Of a stretch of DNA of 64,000 nt, positions 7,104 through 15,758 are shown in pieces. Numbering within the stretch: position 1 is the stretch's first letter; every line of letters begins with the position of its first letter. The DNA comes from RGIG4079 sp045531405. Its GTDB lineage: Bacteria; Bacteroidota; Bacteroidia; Bacteroidales; Muribaculaceae. The position numbers were made by a program, and so were the translations under genes. The notes under the pieces are model-generated. The model saw only the letters and a program-made list of their open reading frames with translations, was not told the origin of the DNA and did not search any database. The stretch lies in contig JAZSDX010000013.1 in the NCBI GenBank assembly GCA_045531405.1, positions 1 to 64,000 on the forward strand, read 5' to 3'.

Positions 7104-7370
7104 ATGACAGCAGCAGAATTAAAGAATCAGATTGCCAACTTGAATGAGGCGAAGGCGGGCATTGACCGAAGCATCGCCCAGTTGGAGAAGATATTGAAGG
7201 GTATGGTTGCGACATGCACCATATCGGAAGCGAGCAAAATATATGGCTTCAATGTTCAGACGCTCCATGCGTGGAAGAACAAGGGTAAGATAACATACGT
7301 GAAAGACCCGGTAAAGGGGTATTTGTTAAATATGAATGAATTGGAATCAATTAAATCGAGTATAAGATGA
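7104..7370 (+). CDS. Coiled coil + MerR-type HTH protein, 88 aa
   Basis: Residues 1-33 form a heptad-like coiled coil. Residues about 37-80 form an HTH of excisionase/MerR type (TISEASKIYGFNVQTLHAWK, then a wing). Small MerR-like proteins next to phage switches often act as Cro, excisionase or activator; which applies here is not shown. Coupled to its neighbours on both sides. Confidence 0.6.
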   Translation: MTAAELKNQIANLNEAKAGIDRSIAQLEKILKGMVATCTISEASKIYGFNVQTLHAWKNKGKITYVKDPVKGYLLNMNELESIKSSIR

Positions 7371-7549
7371 AAAAGGTAGGTGCAATATTTTATTTCATTG
7401 CCGGGTTGATCGGCGTTGGCTGTTGGGGTTTCAATATGTTGAGAGCTTTGGGTCGTGTTGATATGTTCTTGGTGGTGATGTTTGGCTTTCTCACGTTGTT
7501 GAGTGTGATGCTATGTGGGTGGGCTGTTAAGGAGTTTAAGGAAGAATGA
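7367..7549 (+). CDS. Small two-span membrane protein, 60 aa
   Basis: 60 residues with two hydrophobic helices (about 7-26 and 33-53). It overlaps the previous gene by 4 bp and precedes the flotillin-like gene by 28 bp, so it may function with that membrane scaffold. Family unknown. Confidence 0.6.
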   Translation: MKKVGAIFYFIAGLIGVGCWGFNMLRALGRVDMFLVVMFGFLTLLSVMLCGWAVKEFKEE

Positions 7550-7577
7550 ATTGTTTAACCAATAAAATTTAATTAAA

Positions 7578-8288
7578 ATGACAACTTATTTAGTAGGAGG
7601 TGCAATCATTGCACTATTAGTAGTATTGGTGTTAATTTCTTATGTTAAAGCACCACCAGCGGTTGCTTACATCATTTCGGGTTTATGTAAAGAGCCGAGG
7701 GTATTAATAGGTAAAGGAGGGTTTAGAGTGCCTTTTCTTGAGCGATTAGACAAGGTGCAGTTGGGGCAGATTTCGGTAGATATTAAAACGGGGATCCCGG
7801 TGCCAACAAAAGACTTTATCAATGTAGATGTAGATGCAGTCGCTAAGATTCGGATAATGCCTACATCGGAGGGGATTCGTCTTGCCGCGAAAAACTTCCT
7901 GAACATGGATATTAATCGCATTGCGATGGAATTGCAAGATTCATTACAAGGTAATATGCGTGAGATTATTGGGACATTGGACTTGAAAGCATTAAACATC
8001 GACCGTGATGGGTTCTCTGACCAAGTAATGTTAAAGGCAGCACCGGATATGGCGAAATTGGGTGTAGAAATTATCTCATGTAATATTCAAAATGTTAGCG
8101 ACAAAGAGGGACTTATCTATTCTTTGGGTGCAGATAACACGGTTAAAATAAAGAAAGATGCCGCGATTGCAAAGGCTTTGGCAGAAAAAGCAATCGTAAT
8201 TGAGCAATCTAAAGCACGCAAAGAAGCGAATGATGCAAGTGTAGAAGCAGACACCGCAATAGCCGTTAAAAATAACGAGTTAGAATAA
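7578..8288 (+). CDS. Flotillin/SPFH protein, N-terminal part (frameshifted)
   Basis: 236 residues: one N-terminal membrane helix (about 5-23), an SPFH/Band-7 domain (about 30-190: PSEGIRLAAKNFL, VEIISCNIQNVSD), then the start of the flotillin coiled coil rich in Ala-Glu. The frame stops at TAA 8286-8288 although the coiled coil continues in the -1 frame without a break. The break looks like loss of one A in GAAATAAAG. Full-length flotillins scaffold membrane microdomains; a phage copy is unusual. Confidence 0.75.
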   Translation: MTTYLVGGAIIALLVVLVLISYVKAPPAVAYIISGLCKEPRVLIGKGGFRVPFLERLDKVQLGQISVDIKTGIPVPTKDFINVDVDAVAKIRIMPTSEGIRLAAKNFLNMDINRIAMELQDSLQGNMREIIGTLDLKALNIDRDGFSDQVMLKAAPDMAKLGVEIISCNIQNVSDKEGLIYSLGADNTVKIKKDAAIAKALAEKAIVIEQSKARKEANDASVEADTAIAVKNNELE

Positions 8289-8371
8289 AGGCCGAATTAA
8301 AAAGCGAGGCAGATAAAAAGAAAGCGTATGCTGATGCCACTTATCGCATTGAAGAACAAGAACGCCTTGCA

Positions 8372-9058
8372 TTGCTGAATACTAAAACCATTAATGCAGA
8401 AATTGAAAAGACTCGTCGTGAACAAGAATTGTCAAATGAACGCATTTTGATTAAGGAAAATGAGCTTAAAGCACAAGTTGCAAAGGTTGCTGATGCAAAT
8501 AAGTATCAAACTGAAATCAATGCGATGGCAGAACTTGAACAAAGAAAACGTAATGCGGAGGCAGAAGCGTATGAAGCCGAGCAAAAAGCAAAAGCTATAA
8601 AGGCACAAGCTGATGCCGATATGTACCGAATGCAACAAGAGGCTGCAGGTATTAAAGCTAAAGCGGAAGCAGCGGCTTATGGTGTAGAACAAAATGGAAT
8701 TGCAGAAGCAAAAGCAATCGAATTGAAAGGTTTGGCTGAAGCCGAAGCAATGGATAAGAAAGCCGAAGCATACAAAAAATACAATAACGCAGCAATGGCT
8801 GAAATGCTTGTGAATGTGTTGCCGCAAGTTGCTGAACAATTGGCTAAACCCATGAGTGCGATAGATAAGGTTAATATCTATGGCTCAGATGCAACAGGAA
8901 TGACCTCTATGTCGGGTAATATCCCAGTGATGTTGAAACAATGTTTTGACACAGTGTCAGAGGCGACAGGCGTAAATTTGTCAGATATAGTAAAATCGAA
9001 TACTATACAAGCAAAAACAGATCGCAATATCAATGTAGAAGGGAACCTTGAATTGTAG
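8372..9058 (+). CDS. Flotillin C-terminal coiled coil (frameshift remnant)
   Basis: 228 residues from a TTG, but the frame is open from about 8285 and reads as the direct continuation of the upstream SPFH protein (AELKSEADKKKAYADAT...). It contains the EAEAYEAEQKAKAIKAQADA-type repeat typical of flotillin C termini and ends GNLEL. There is no slippery heptamer at the junction, so a mutation or sequence error is more likely than programmed frameshifting. Confidence 0.7.
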   Translation: MLNTKTINAEIEKTRREQELSNERILIKENELKAQVAKVADANKYQTEINAMAELEQRKRNAEAEAYEAEQKAKAIKAQADADMYRMQQEAAGIKAKAEAAAYGVEQNGIAEAKAIELKGLAEAEAMDKKAEAYKKYNNAAMAEMLVNVLPQVAEQLAKPMSAIDKVNIYGSDATGMTSMSGNIPVMLKQCFDTVSEATGVNLSDIVKSNTIQAKTDRNINVEGNLEL

Positions 9059-9176
9059 GTTCTCATAGCTCCGGAGGTGTAAAGGTTGCACGCATTGTTC
9101 CCTCCCAATCCCGATTCCCCAATGAGGAGCGAGTTCTATTCTCGACCGGAGCGCGAAGATGAAAAAATAATATGAT

Positions 9177-10667
9177 ATGAACGCAATGTTATTAACTGAT
9201 GGCTATAAATTAGACCATCGCAGACAGTACCCTAAAGGTACAGAGTATGTATATTCAAATTGGACTCCAAGAAGTAACGAGTACTTTCCACAAGCAACAG
9301 ACGGTGCAGTGGTTTTTGGTATTCAATATTTCATTAAAAAGTACCTTATTGAATATTTTAATAAAGAGTTTTTCGATGTAGATGAGGATGTAGCGGTAAA
9401 GAAATTCAAACGCAGAATAGACACGTTTTTAGGAGAGAATGAGGTAGGAACGGAGCATATTCGTGCTTTGCACAAACTTGGATATTTGCCTATAAAGATA
9501 AAGGCATTACCAGAGGGTAGCGTTTGTCCTATTCGTGTACCTATGCTAACCGTAGTGAATACACACCCAGACTTCTTTTGGATAACCAATTTCTTGGAAA
9601 CATTGATGAGCTGTGAATTGTGGTTGCCTATGACAAGTGCCACAACAGCGAGAGTATATCGTAAGGAAATTGAGAGACACGCTAATAAAACAGGATTTAG
9701 CAAAGATATAGAATTAGGCTTTCTTTGCCACGATTTTTCAATGCGTGGTATGGCAGGACTTGAAGCATCTATAACAAGTGGCATGGGGCATTTGACATCC
9801 TTTATTGGTAGCGAAACAATCCCAGCCGTTGATGCGATTGAGGAATACTACAACATTGATGCGGAAAAAGAATTGATTTCGGGTACAGTACCAGCTACCG
9901 AGCATTCTGTGATGTGTGCAGGTGGTATTGAAGATGAATTTGGCACATTTAAACGATTGCTAACTGAGTTGTACCCCCAAGGCTATGTTTCAATAGTTAG
10001 CGATACTTGGGATTTATTCAAGGTAGTAACAGACTATGTTCCGAGATTAAAACAAGAAATACTCGCTCGTGATGGTCGTTTGGTCATACGCCCCGATAGT
10101 GGAAATCCTGTAAATATTATTTGCGGATATACCAATGAGGAATTAGAATATACCTTTAATGAAATTAACGATGCAGAAAAGAAAGGTGTGTATGAATTGC
10201 TTTGGGACATATTCGGTGGCACAATTAACGAAAAAGGTTACAAAGTTCTTGACCCTCATATTGGTGTTATTTACGGGGATAGTATTACGATTGAAAGACA
10301 AGCAGAAATTTACAAAAGATTAGAGGATAAAGGCTTTGCTGCAACAAATCTCGTATTAGGCATTGGTTCTTATACCTACCAATATCGTACTCGTGATAGT
10401 CTTGGTTTTGCAATGAAGGCGACTTGGTGCCAAATTAATGGCGAGCCTAAAGAGATTTTCAAACAACCTAAAACTGATAGCGGAATGAAAAACTCGCTAA
10501 AAGGTCTCATTCAAGTATTACAAGATGACAACGGTAAATATTACGCAAAAGATTGTGTAACCAAAGACGAAGAACAAAAAAGTTGTTTAGAAACAATATT
10601 CGAGAACGGCAAACTTGTAAAAGAAACATCTTTAAGTGAAATCAGAGAAAGACTATCAAAAAAATGA
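9177..10667 (+). CDS. Nicotinamide phosphoribosyltransferase family (NAMPT/Namat-like)
   Basis: 496 residues, the usual NAMPT length. Family motifs are visible: LLTDGYKLDHRRQYP at the N terminus, HDFSMRGMAGLEAS, PATEHSVMCAGG, VSIVSDTWDLFKVV and RDGRLVIRPDSGNP. Standard members make NMN from nicotinamide and PRPP. Phage homologues called Namat instead join nicotinamide to ADP-ribose-pyrophosphate, making NAD+ directly. It overlaps the Nudix gene by 4 bp and is followed by a PRPP-synthetase-like gene, the arrangement expected for NAD+ reconstitution. The real substrate cannot be told from sequence alone. Confidence 0.9.
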   Translation: MNAMLLTDGYKLDHRRQYPKGTEYVYSNWTPRSNEYFPQATDGAVVFGIQYFIKKYLIEYFNKEFFDVDEDVAVKKFKRRIDTFLGENEVGTEHIRALHKLGYLPIKIKALPEGSVCPIRVPMLTVVNTHPDFFWITNFLETLMSCELWLPMTSATTARVYRKEIERHANKTGFSKDIELGFLCHDFSMRGMAGLEASITSGMGHLTSFIGSETIPAVDAIEEYYNIDAEKELISGTVPATEHSVMCAGGIEDEFGTFKRLLTELYPQGYVSIVSDTWDLFKVVTDYVPRLKQEILARDGRLVIRPDSGNPVNIICGYTNEELEYTFNEINDAEKKGVYELLWDIFGGTINEKGYKVLDPHIGVIYGDSITIERQAEIYKRLEDKGFAATNLVLGIGSYTYQYRTRDSLGFAMKATWCQINGEPKEIFKQPKTDSGMKNSLKGLIQVLQDDNGKYYAKDCVTKDEEQKSCLETIFENGKLVKETSLSEIRERLSKK

Positions 10668-11131
10668 AAAATTTTCCAATAGAGCATAACGGCAAAGAAT
10701 ATTGGATAAGTCGTTCCGTTGCATCGTGTGTGGTGGTTTCCACCACACACTGCAATGAAACATATTATTTGGTCGTTAAGCGTGGAGCAAAAGTAGATGG
10801 TCACCCTAATCAATATTGCTTTGCTGGTGGTTATTTAGATTATGACGAAACTTGTGCTGAATGTGCTTGTAGAGAGTTACAAGAAGAAGCAGGATTGGTT
10901 ATTGACACGCAATATTTAAGACTAAAGAATATTATTGACAATCCAAAACATTCTATTCGCCAGAATATAACTTTTGTTTATCACTGCCATATTGAAAATG
11001 GCTTAAGTTTGTCATTATCAATAGAAGATGCACAAGAAATATCAGAAGTGCGTTGGGTAAAGGAAAGTGAAATGAACGATTTGAATTGGGTTTACAAAGA
11101 TTACTTAAAAAATACATTATGCAAACAATAG
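10664..11131 (+). CDS. Nudix hydrolase
   Basis: 155 residues with a full Nudix box: G-x5-E-x7-REL-x-EE-x-G, seen as GGYLDYDETCAECACRELQE followed by EAGL at about 50-75. Substrate unknown; members act on ADP-ribose, NADH or NTPs. It sits between the NAMPT-like and PRPP-synthetase-like genes with overlaps on both sides, so it is probably part of the same NAD pathway, either processing ADP-ribose derivatives or clearing side products. Confidence 0.85.
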   Translation: MKNFPIEHNGKEYWISRSVASCVVVSTTHCNETYYLVVKRGAKVDGHPNQYCFAGGYLDYDETCAECACRELQEEAGLVIDTQYLRLKNIIDNPKHSIRQNITFVYHCHIENGLSLSLSIEDAQEISEVRWVKESEMNDLNWVYKDYLKNTLCKQ

Positions 11132-11928
11132 ATTTTACAAAAGGAATAGGATATGAGGTTATAAGTTTCCCCGATGGGGAGAAACATCTCAAAATAAAAG
11201 AATTAGATAGAAAAGATACGGTAGAAATAATTTGTCGTATCACTAATTCCGATGACTTATTTTTACTTATGCAGTTGTCGGATATATTGAATAGACAATG
11301 TGTGAGTATTGATAAAATCACAATAGCATATCTGATGACAATGCGTTGCGATAGGCTATTTTCGTTTGAGCAACCTTTCTCATTGAAGATTGTGGCTGAT
11401 GTTATTAATTCGTTTAATGCTAAAAAGGTGTTAATTATAGAGCCACATTCAAGCACTTGTCTTGATTTAATAAAAAACAGCGAAGCGTGGTACACCTCTA
11501 AAGGTTTGTTGCCATATCCAACAACTGTGTGTTTCCCAGATAAAGGAGCATTCGTAAGGTATTCAAATAATATGCTAATGCGACCACATATAATATGCTC
11601 AAAAGTTAGGGATGTCGCAACTGGCAAGATTACTTCTTTTAGTTTAGACGAAATTTGCATGTACAAAGAAGGCGAGGAAATAATTGTAGTAGATGATCTT
11701 TGCGATGGCGGAGGAACTTTTGTAGGCATTGCAAGCAAATTGCGTGAATTGAAGCCCAAAAAACTCACTTTGGCGATTACTCATGCAGTTCAAAGAGCAG
11801 GTATTGACCGTGTGGCTGGCGTGTATGACGAGGTTGTGATTACAAATAGTTATAAAGATTGGGATAACTTACCTGAAAATGTGAGGATATTAAAAGAAGA
11901 TTTTACCACACTACATAAAAAAGCCTGA
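11119..11928 (+). CDS. PRPP synthetase-like kinase (Prs/Adps-like)
   Basis: 269 residues from ATG at 11119, overlapping the Nudix gene by 13 bp; an earlier in-frame start at 11086 is less likely. Prs-family features are the PDGEKHLKI motif near the N terminus, IEPHSSTCLD in place of the DLHA motif, and the PRPP-binding loop VVDDLCDGGGTF. It is shorter than cellular Prs (about 310). Phage Adps enzymes of this family phosphorylate ADP-ribose to ADP-ribose-pyrophosphate. Together with the upstream NAMPT-like gene it would complete NAD+ resynthesis. Confidence 0.85.
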   Translation: MQTIDFTKGIGYEVISFPDGEKHLKIKELDRKDTVEIICRITNSDDLFLLMQLSDILNRQCVSIDKITIAYLMTMRCDRLFSFEQPFSLKIVADVINSFNAKKVLIIEPHSSTCLDLIKNSEAWYTSKGLLPYPTTVCFPDKGAFVRYSNNMLMRPHIICSKVRDVATGKITSFSLDEICMYKEGEEIIVVDDLCDGGGTFVGIASKLRELKPKKLTLAITHAVQRAGIDRVAGVYDEVVITNSYKDWDNLPENVRILKEDFTTLHKKA

Positions 11929-11990
11929 TGACAGCGGGGAAAGACCTGCAAATTACCCCCCCATTTTGTAAATGGCTCGTAGTGAGATAG

Positions 11991-12064
11991 TTGACATATT
12001 GACCCCCTCGCCCTTACAGGGCACTCCCCCTATTTGTTGCACAAACAGAGGGAGAGTCGATGGG
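11991..12064 (+). repeat. Composite repeat, module A (copy 2)
   Basis: TTGAC...ACCCCCTCGCCCTTACAGGG, then CACTCCCCCTA, a short insert, and AGAGGGAGAGTCGATGGGAG. It begins just after the NAD locus in a 659-bp gap. Confidence 0.7.
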
Positions 12065-12104
12065 AGCAATAGAATATGTTAATAAAGCGGGGTGGTATTT
12101 TTTT

Positions 12105-12240
12105 TAATGCATAATTCATAATTCATAATGCATAATAGGACTACTGGGTCTAATAGGTCTTATGAGTCAATTAAACCACCTCTCGGCGTTGCCGTGCTCC
12201 TCCTAAACAAGGTTCAGGAGGAGAGTTGGTGGCGAGGGGA
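12105..12240 (+). repeat. Composite repeat with modules C, D and A in order (copy 3)
   Basis: It begins with AATGCATAATTCATAATTCA tracts (module C, to 12138), continues with 9-bp units GACTACTGG / GTCTAATAG / GTCTTATGA (module D, to 12170), then the hairpin module CCACCTCTCGGCGTTGCCG to GGAGGAGAGTTG (module A, to 12240). This is the clearest example of the full modular order. Confidence 0.75.
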
Positions 12241-12364
12241 GATAAGATAAACGGTACGCAAGAGTGCGACCGATGTCGCTGTGAAGCGAGAATATTTTTA
12301 TTTTGAAATTTTTCTGCCCCATCGGATTTTTCCACATAAATATAGTTTTGCGGTGGGGCAAAAA

Positions 12365-12435
12365 GGAGAGGTAGCTCAATTGGTAGAGCAACGTAATTGG
12401 ACGTTAGGTTTCGGGTTCGAGTCCCGCCCTCTCCA
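12365..12435 (+). tRNA. Phage tRNA with 6-nt anticodon loop
   Basis: A perfect 7-bp acceptor stem (GGAGAGG / CCTCTCC), discriminator A, a standard D arm (GCTC-AATTGGTA-GAGC) and a good T arm (CGGG-TTCGAGT-CCCG) are present. The anticodon arm folds as AACGT-AATTGG-ACGTT, giving a 6-nt loop, and the gene is 71 nt. No anticodon can be placed with confidence. CCA is not fully encoded (A-CTA). It is either a pseudo-tRNA or an unusual decoy/tRNA variant. Confidence 0.65.
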
Positions 12436-12587
12436 CTACTTAGTTTTCATTGTTATTTAAGGTTATTAGATTCAATGTGTATTTTTCATGGTATTAGATG
12501 TTACCCACTCGGTTCGGGAGAATAGGGTGGGATTTTGAAAGAGTATAGTTTTTATTCAAGATATGTTTAATTTAATTTTTAAGTATT

Positions 12588-13529
12588 ATGAGTTTGATAA
12601 AAAAACCATCTCAATTAGAGATTAATCCGGCAATGAGTGCGTTGATTTATGGTCAACCAGGTAGTGGCAAGACAACGCTTGCATGTTCAGCACCAAATGC
12701 GGTATTGTTTGACTTCGATGGTGGTGTAAATCGGATTAACGGAGCACACCAAATTCCAACGGTGCAAGTGCATTCATGGGAAGAAGCCGTAGAGGCGTTA
12801 AACGAGGTAAAGACCTCTACTGAGTATGAATCAATCGTCGTCGATACCGTAGGGAAGATGTTAGCTTACATGGAGGATTATATCAAGCGAACCGACCCCA
12901 AGAAACGCAAAGCCGATGGCTCGTTGTCATTGCAAGGTTATGGGGTGAGAAAACAGATGTTTATAAACTTCATCAAAGAGTCGGCAACGTGTGGCAAACA
13001 CATCATATTTGTGGCTCATGAAATTGAGCAAAAGCGAAACGAGGAGACAATCATTAGACCTGAGGTCGGCGGTTCATCAGCAAGTGACCTATTAAAAGAG
13101 CTTGATTTGGTTGGGTTCCTCGAAATGAACGATAAATATCGCACTATTTCGTTCGACCCACAGGATAAATTCTATGCCAAGAACTCTTGCGATATGCAAG
13201 GGATTATACAAGTTCCGGCATTGATAGATGAAAATGGCAATCCCACAGGAGCGAATGACTTCATGATAAAGGTGATAGCTAATTATCACAATAGGTTAAG
13301 AAAGAATAAAGAGCTGACAGCCAAATATGAGGCATTATGCGACGACATAAAAAAACGGGTGGGAGAAATATCTAATGCTGAAGATGCCAACAACTTGGCA
13401 GAATGGATAAACTGCATAGAACATGTATATAACAGCAAGGCTGTAGCCGGTACGGTCTTTCAACAGAGAGTAAGAGAATTGAACCTATCGTATAACAAAG
13501 CGACAAAAACATATAGTGATGCCGTGTGA
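12588..13529 (+). CDS. Sak4-like RecA-fold ATPase (AAA_24)
   Basis: 313 residues. Walker A GQPGSGKTT at about 25-33, Walker B-like SIVVDT at about 84-89, and a following FVAHE motif. It matches the phage AAA_24 / Sak4 family, a RecA-fold core that promotes single-strand annealing with SSB. It lies immediately before a PD-(D/E)XK nuclease and an SSB-like gene, a standard phage recombination cassette. Confidence 0.85.
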   Translation: MSLIKKPSQLEINPAMSALIYGQPGSGKTTLACSAPNAVLFDFDGGVNRINGAHQIPTVQVHSWEEAVEALNEVKTSTEYESIVVDTVGKMLAYMEDYIKRTDPKKRKADGSLSLQGYGVRKQMFINFIKESATCGKHIIFVAHEIEQKRNEETIIRPEVGGSSASDLLKELDLVGFLEMNDKYRTISFDPQDKFYAKNSCDMQGIIQVPALIDENGNPTGANDFMIKVIANYHNRLRKNKELTAKYEALCDDIKKRVGEISNAEDANNLAEWINCIEHVYNSKAVAGTVFQQRVRELNLSYNKATKTYSDAV

Positions 13530-14391
13530 TTATAGATTATATCCATCGTTGCTCGACAAGTTTCAAAGCCTTATTGACTACGAGCAAGAAACCGAGCAAC
13601 CTTGGAATATCGTGAGCGAGGCTGCTCACAAAAATGGCAAGCATCTCGATAAGGAGGTAGGAGATTATATCCTATCTCCCGATGAGATGTATGTAAAGAT
13701 AGAGAAAGAATTAATAGACCAAATAAACCGATGCCCTAAAGAACCGAATGAAGCAGCAGACAAGGGGACGGCATTTAATGAGATAGTGGATTGCTTAATC
13801 GAGAACAGGAAATCTTCACGAGAAGATATATCAATCCATTCGGAGAAGATCGGAGAAAGCCAAACGGCTATTATTGCAGATATGAATGGTTTTAGATTTG
13901 TTTATGATACCAAATTCTGCAAAGAGGCGGCAAGGTATTTTACCGGGGCGTTGACTCAATATTTCTGTCAAGCAACTATTGAAACAAAATATGGTGTAGT
14001 AGAGCTATATGGCTATATCGATGAATGGTTGCCAAACAAAATATGCGACATAAAGACAACAAGCAATTATACCTTTGGCAAATTTGAAAACAAATGGCAA
14101 AGATATGTATATCCTTATTGTTGCATCGAAAGTGGAGCGACAACAGAAGTGGATGAGTTTGAATACACGGTATATGTGTGGAACAGAACGCCGATACTAA
14201 CAGCTACGCAATACAAAGAAGTCTATACATATAGACATAAGCAAGCGACAGAAAAGATAAGAGAGATTGTAGAGAGATTTATATGGTGGCTTAATACTCG
14301 TAAGCATTTAATAACAGATAACAAAATCTTTGGCAAAGAGAATGCAAACGGGTATGTTGGTGCACCCATTGAGAAAGAAAAACTAAAATAG
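13519..14391 (+). CDS. PD-(D/E)XK exonuclease
   Basis: 290 residues from ATG 13519, overlapping the ATPase gene by 11 bp. Conserved features are KGTAFNEIVD (helix before the active site) and GYIDEWLPNKICDIKTTSNY, which supplies D...DIK of the PD-(D/E)XK fold, followed by a helical QRYVYPY segment. It resembles RecB/Cas4-type phage exonucleases that resect DNA for annealing. Confidence 0.8.
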   Translation: MPCDYRLYPSLLDKFQSLIDYEQETEQPWNIVSEAAHKNGKHLDKEVGDYILSPDEMYVKIEKELIDQINRCPKEPNEAADKGTAFNEIVDCLIENRKSSREDISIHSEKIGESQTAIIADMNGFRFVYDTKFCKEAARYFTGALTQYFCQATIETKYGVVELYGYIDEWLPNKICDIKTTSNYTFGKFENKWQRYVYPYCCIESGATTEVDEFEYTVYVWNRTPILTATQYKEVYTYRHKQATEKIREIVERFIWWLNTRKHLITDNKIFGKENANGYVGAPIEKEKLK

Positions 14392-14393
14392 AT

Positions 14394-14837
14394 ATGGAAA
14401 ATAGTATGACAGGGCGAGTGCATTATATCTCGCCAACAGAGACGATCGCATCAAGGAGTGATGCGACTAAAACATTTCAAAAGAGAATGATAGTGCTTGA
14501 TTGCACTCGCTATGACCAATATACCGGTGAGCGAGGATTTGAGAATTTCCCTTCCTTTGAATTTAGCGGGGAGAAATGCCGAATGCTTGACGGATATAAA
14601 GAGGGAGATGTGGCGACAGTGTGGTTTAACTTGCAAGGGCGAAAGTTTGTCTGCGAAGAAGGCAAAGACCGATGGTTTACCACGATAAGAGGTTATAAGA
14701 TAGAGCTTGCGAGAGTGCGAAGCGAAGCACAGGGTGCGAGTAAATTAAGCGAACCCATCATGCAGAATGGAATCGAGAACAGCACCCCCATTGTAGAATC
14801 ATCTGATGACGGAGCTATTGATGATTTGCCATTTTAG
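14394..14837 (+). CDS. SSB-like protein
   Basis: 147 residues. An OB-like core (MTGRVHYISPTET, KRMIVLDCTRYDQ, GYKEGDVATVWFNLQGR) is followed by a disordered linker and the acidic tail DDGAIDDLPF, which is the hallmark SSB C-terminal interaction tip. Close to the DUF3127 type of SSB seen in Bacteroidetes phages. Probable partner of the Sak4-like ATPase and exonuclease upstream. Confidence 0.8.
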   Translation: MENSMTGRVHYISPTETIASRSDATKTFQKRMIVLDCTRYDQYTGERGFENFPSFEFSGEKCRMLDGYKEGDVATVWFNLQGRKFVCEEGKDRWFTTIRGYKIELARVRSEAQGASKLSEPIMQNGIENSTPIVESSDDGAIDDLPF

Positions 14838-14840
14838 TTT

Positions 14841-14870
14841 GCCCCCTTGATGGGAGAGGAATGTGGGGGC
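14841..14870 (+). terminator. Hairpin after the SSB-like gene
   Basis: GCCCCC (14841-14846) pairs with GGGGGC (14865-14870). There is no clear T run, so it may only attenuate. The loop contains a TTGATGGGAGAGG stretch similar to the repeat tail module E. Confidence 0.35.
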
Positions 14871-14896
14871 ATTATACGAGAAATAGGAGGAATAGA

Positions 14897-15346
14897 ATGT
14901 TGTATGATATGACGAGGGAGCTTGATGTAAAGAAGCTCGAGGCACGGATAGAGAAGGCGAAGGAAAGGGGTGGGTTGGTGGAGTTTACCGAGAAGCGTCA
15001 GCGGTCGGTAGATCAGAATAGTTATTATCAGGTTATCACGGCATATTTTGGAGCGATGACCGGAAGGACTAAGGAGTATGTGCAGCGTTGCTATTTTAAG
15101 GGTTTGGTTAATAGAGACCTCTTTGTGAAGGAGGTTTATGATGAGTTGACGAAGCAGAAGATGGCGATGTATCGCAGTACGACGACGATGAGTGAGGAGG
15201 AGATGGCTTTGGCCATAGACCGCTTCAGGAATTGGGCGTCAATGGAAGCAAATATATATATCCCTTCGGGTGAAGAGTATAGAGAAAGTCAAGCGTTACA
15301 ACGAGAGATGACAATGGAGATAGAGTATGCGAGAAGATTTATATAA
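14897..15346 (+). CDS. NinB-like recombination protein (tentative)
   Basis: 149 residues from ATG 14897, chosen because AGGAGG lies 7 nt upstream; an earlier in-frame start is weaker. The segment KRQRSVDQNSYYQVITAYF recalls the NinB / Orf family (SxxQNxxyh near the N terminus), which helps SSB-coated DNA recombination. Its place after the SSB gene fits. The overall similarity is modest. Confidence 0.55.
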   Translation: MLYDMTRELDVKKLEARIEKAKERGGLVEFTEKRQRSVDQNSYYQVITAYFGAMTGRTKEYVQRCYFKGLVNRDLFVKEVYDELTKQKMAMYRSTTTMSEEEMALAIDRFRNWASMEANIYIPSGEEYRESQALQREMTMEIEYARRFI

Positions 15347-15539
15347 GGCTGTTGAATTGGTAATTGAGCGGAGGGTGGTTGAAGGTAAGATGTCAATCAC
15401 CCTCATTCAATTACAAGGGTTGATGCCGGGAACGGATAAAGAGGAGTTGAAGGAATGTATGCGAGAGTTGGCACGGAGAGGCAGATATAAGGCCGGGCTG
15501 ACAGTTAATAGAATACCAGTGATAACAAGAAGGATATAA
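15327..15539 (+). CDS. Small helical protein, 70 aa
   Basis: 70 residues, two amphipathic helices and a short hairpin (KEELKECMRELARRGRYKAG, then VITRRI). Winged-helix-like. It overlaps the upstream gene by 20 bp and abuts the next. Unknown function. Confidence 0.55.
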   Translation: MREDLYKAVELVIERRVVEGKMSITLIQLQGLMPGTDKEELKECMRELARRGRYKAGLTVNRIPVITRRI

Positions 15540-15540
15540 G

Positions 15541-15732
15541 ATGAAATACAAGATTAAGAAAGGGCAATATTTTTACGGCTACTTAAGGGGTGCGTATCGC
15601 ATCTATAAGGCCGATGCAGATAGTGAAGATATACGCAAAAGTGGCAGTGGTTCGACAGTGTGGAATGAGCCTAATTATGCTACGCAAGCGGAGGCGAGAC
15701 AACGAGTTAAAGAGTTGAATGGATGGGTGTAG
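15541..15732 (+). CDS. Small protein, 63 aa, unknown
   Basis: 63 residues starting MKYKIKKGQYFYGYLRGAYR and ending with AEARQRVKELNGWV. It looks like one small alpha/beta domain. The start follows the previous stop by 1 nt. No family recognised. Confidence 0.5.
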   Translation: MKYKIKKGQYFYGYLRGAYRIYKADADSEDIRKSGSGSTVWNEPNYATQAEARQRVKELNGWV

Positions 15733-15758
15733 TTAGGAGATAGGAGTTAGGAGATAGT

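Noticed and set aside
8279..8300. Programmed frameshift in the flotillin gene
   Set aside because: No slippery heptamer or downstream structure seen; a lost base is simpler.
9059..9176. Gap before the NAMPT-like gene as a riboswitch
   Set aside because: Some pairing is possible but I see no conserved riboswitch core; too weak to call.
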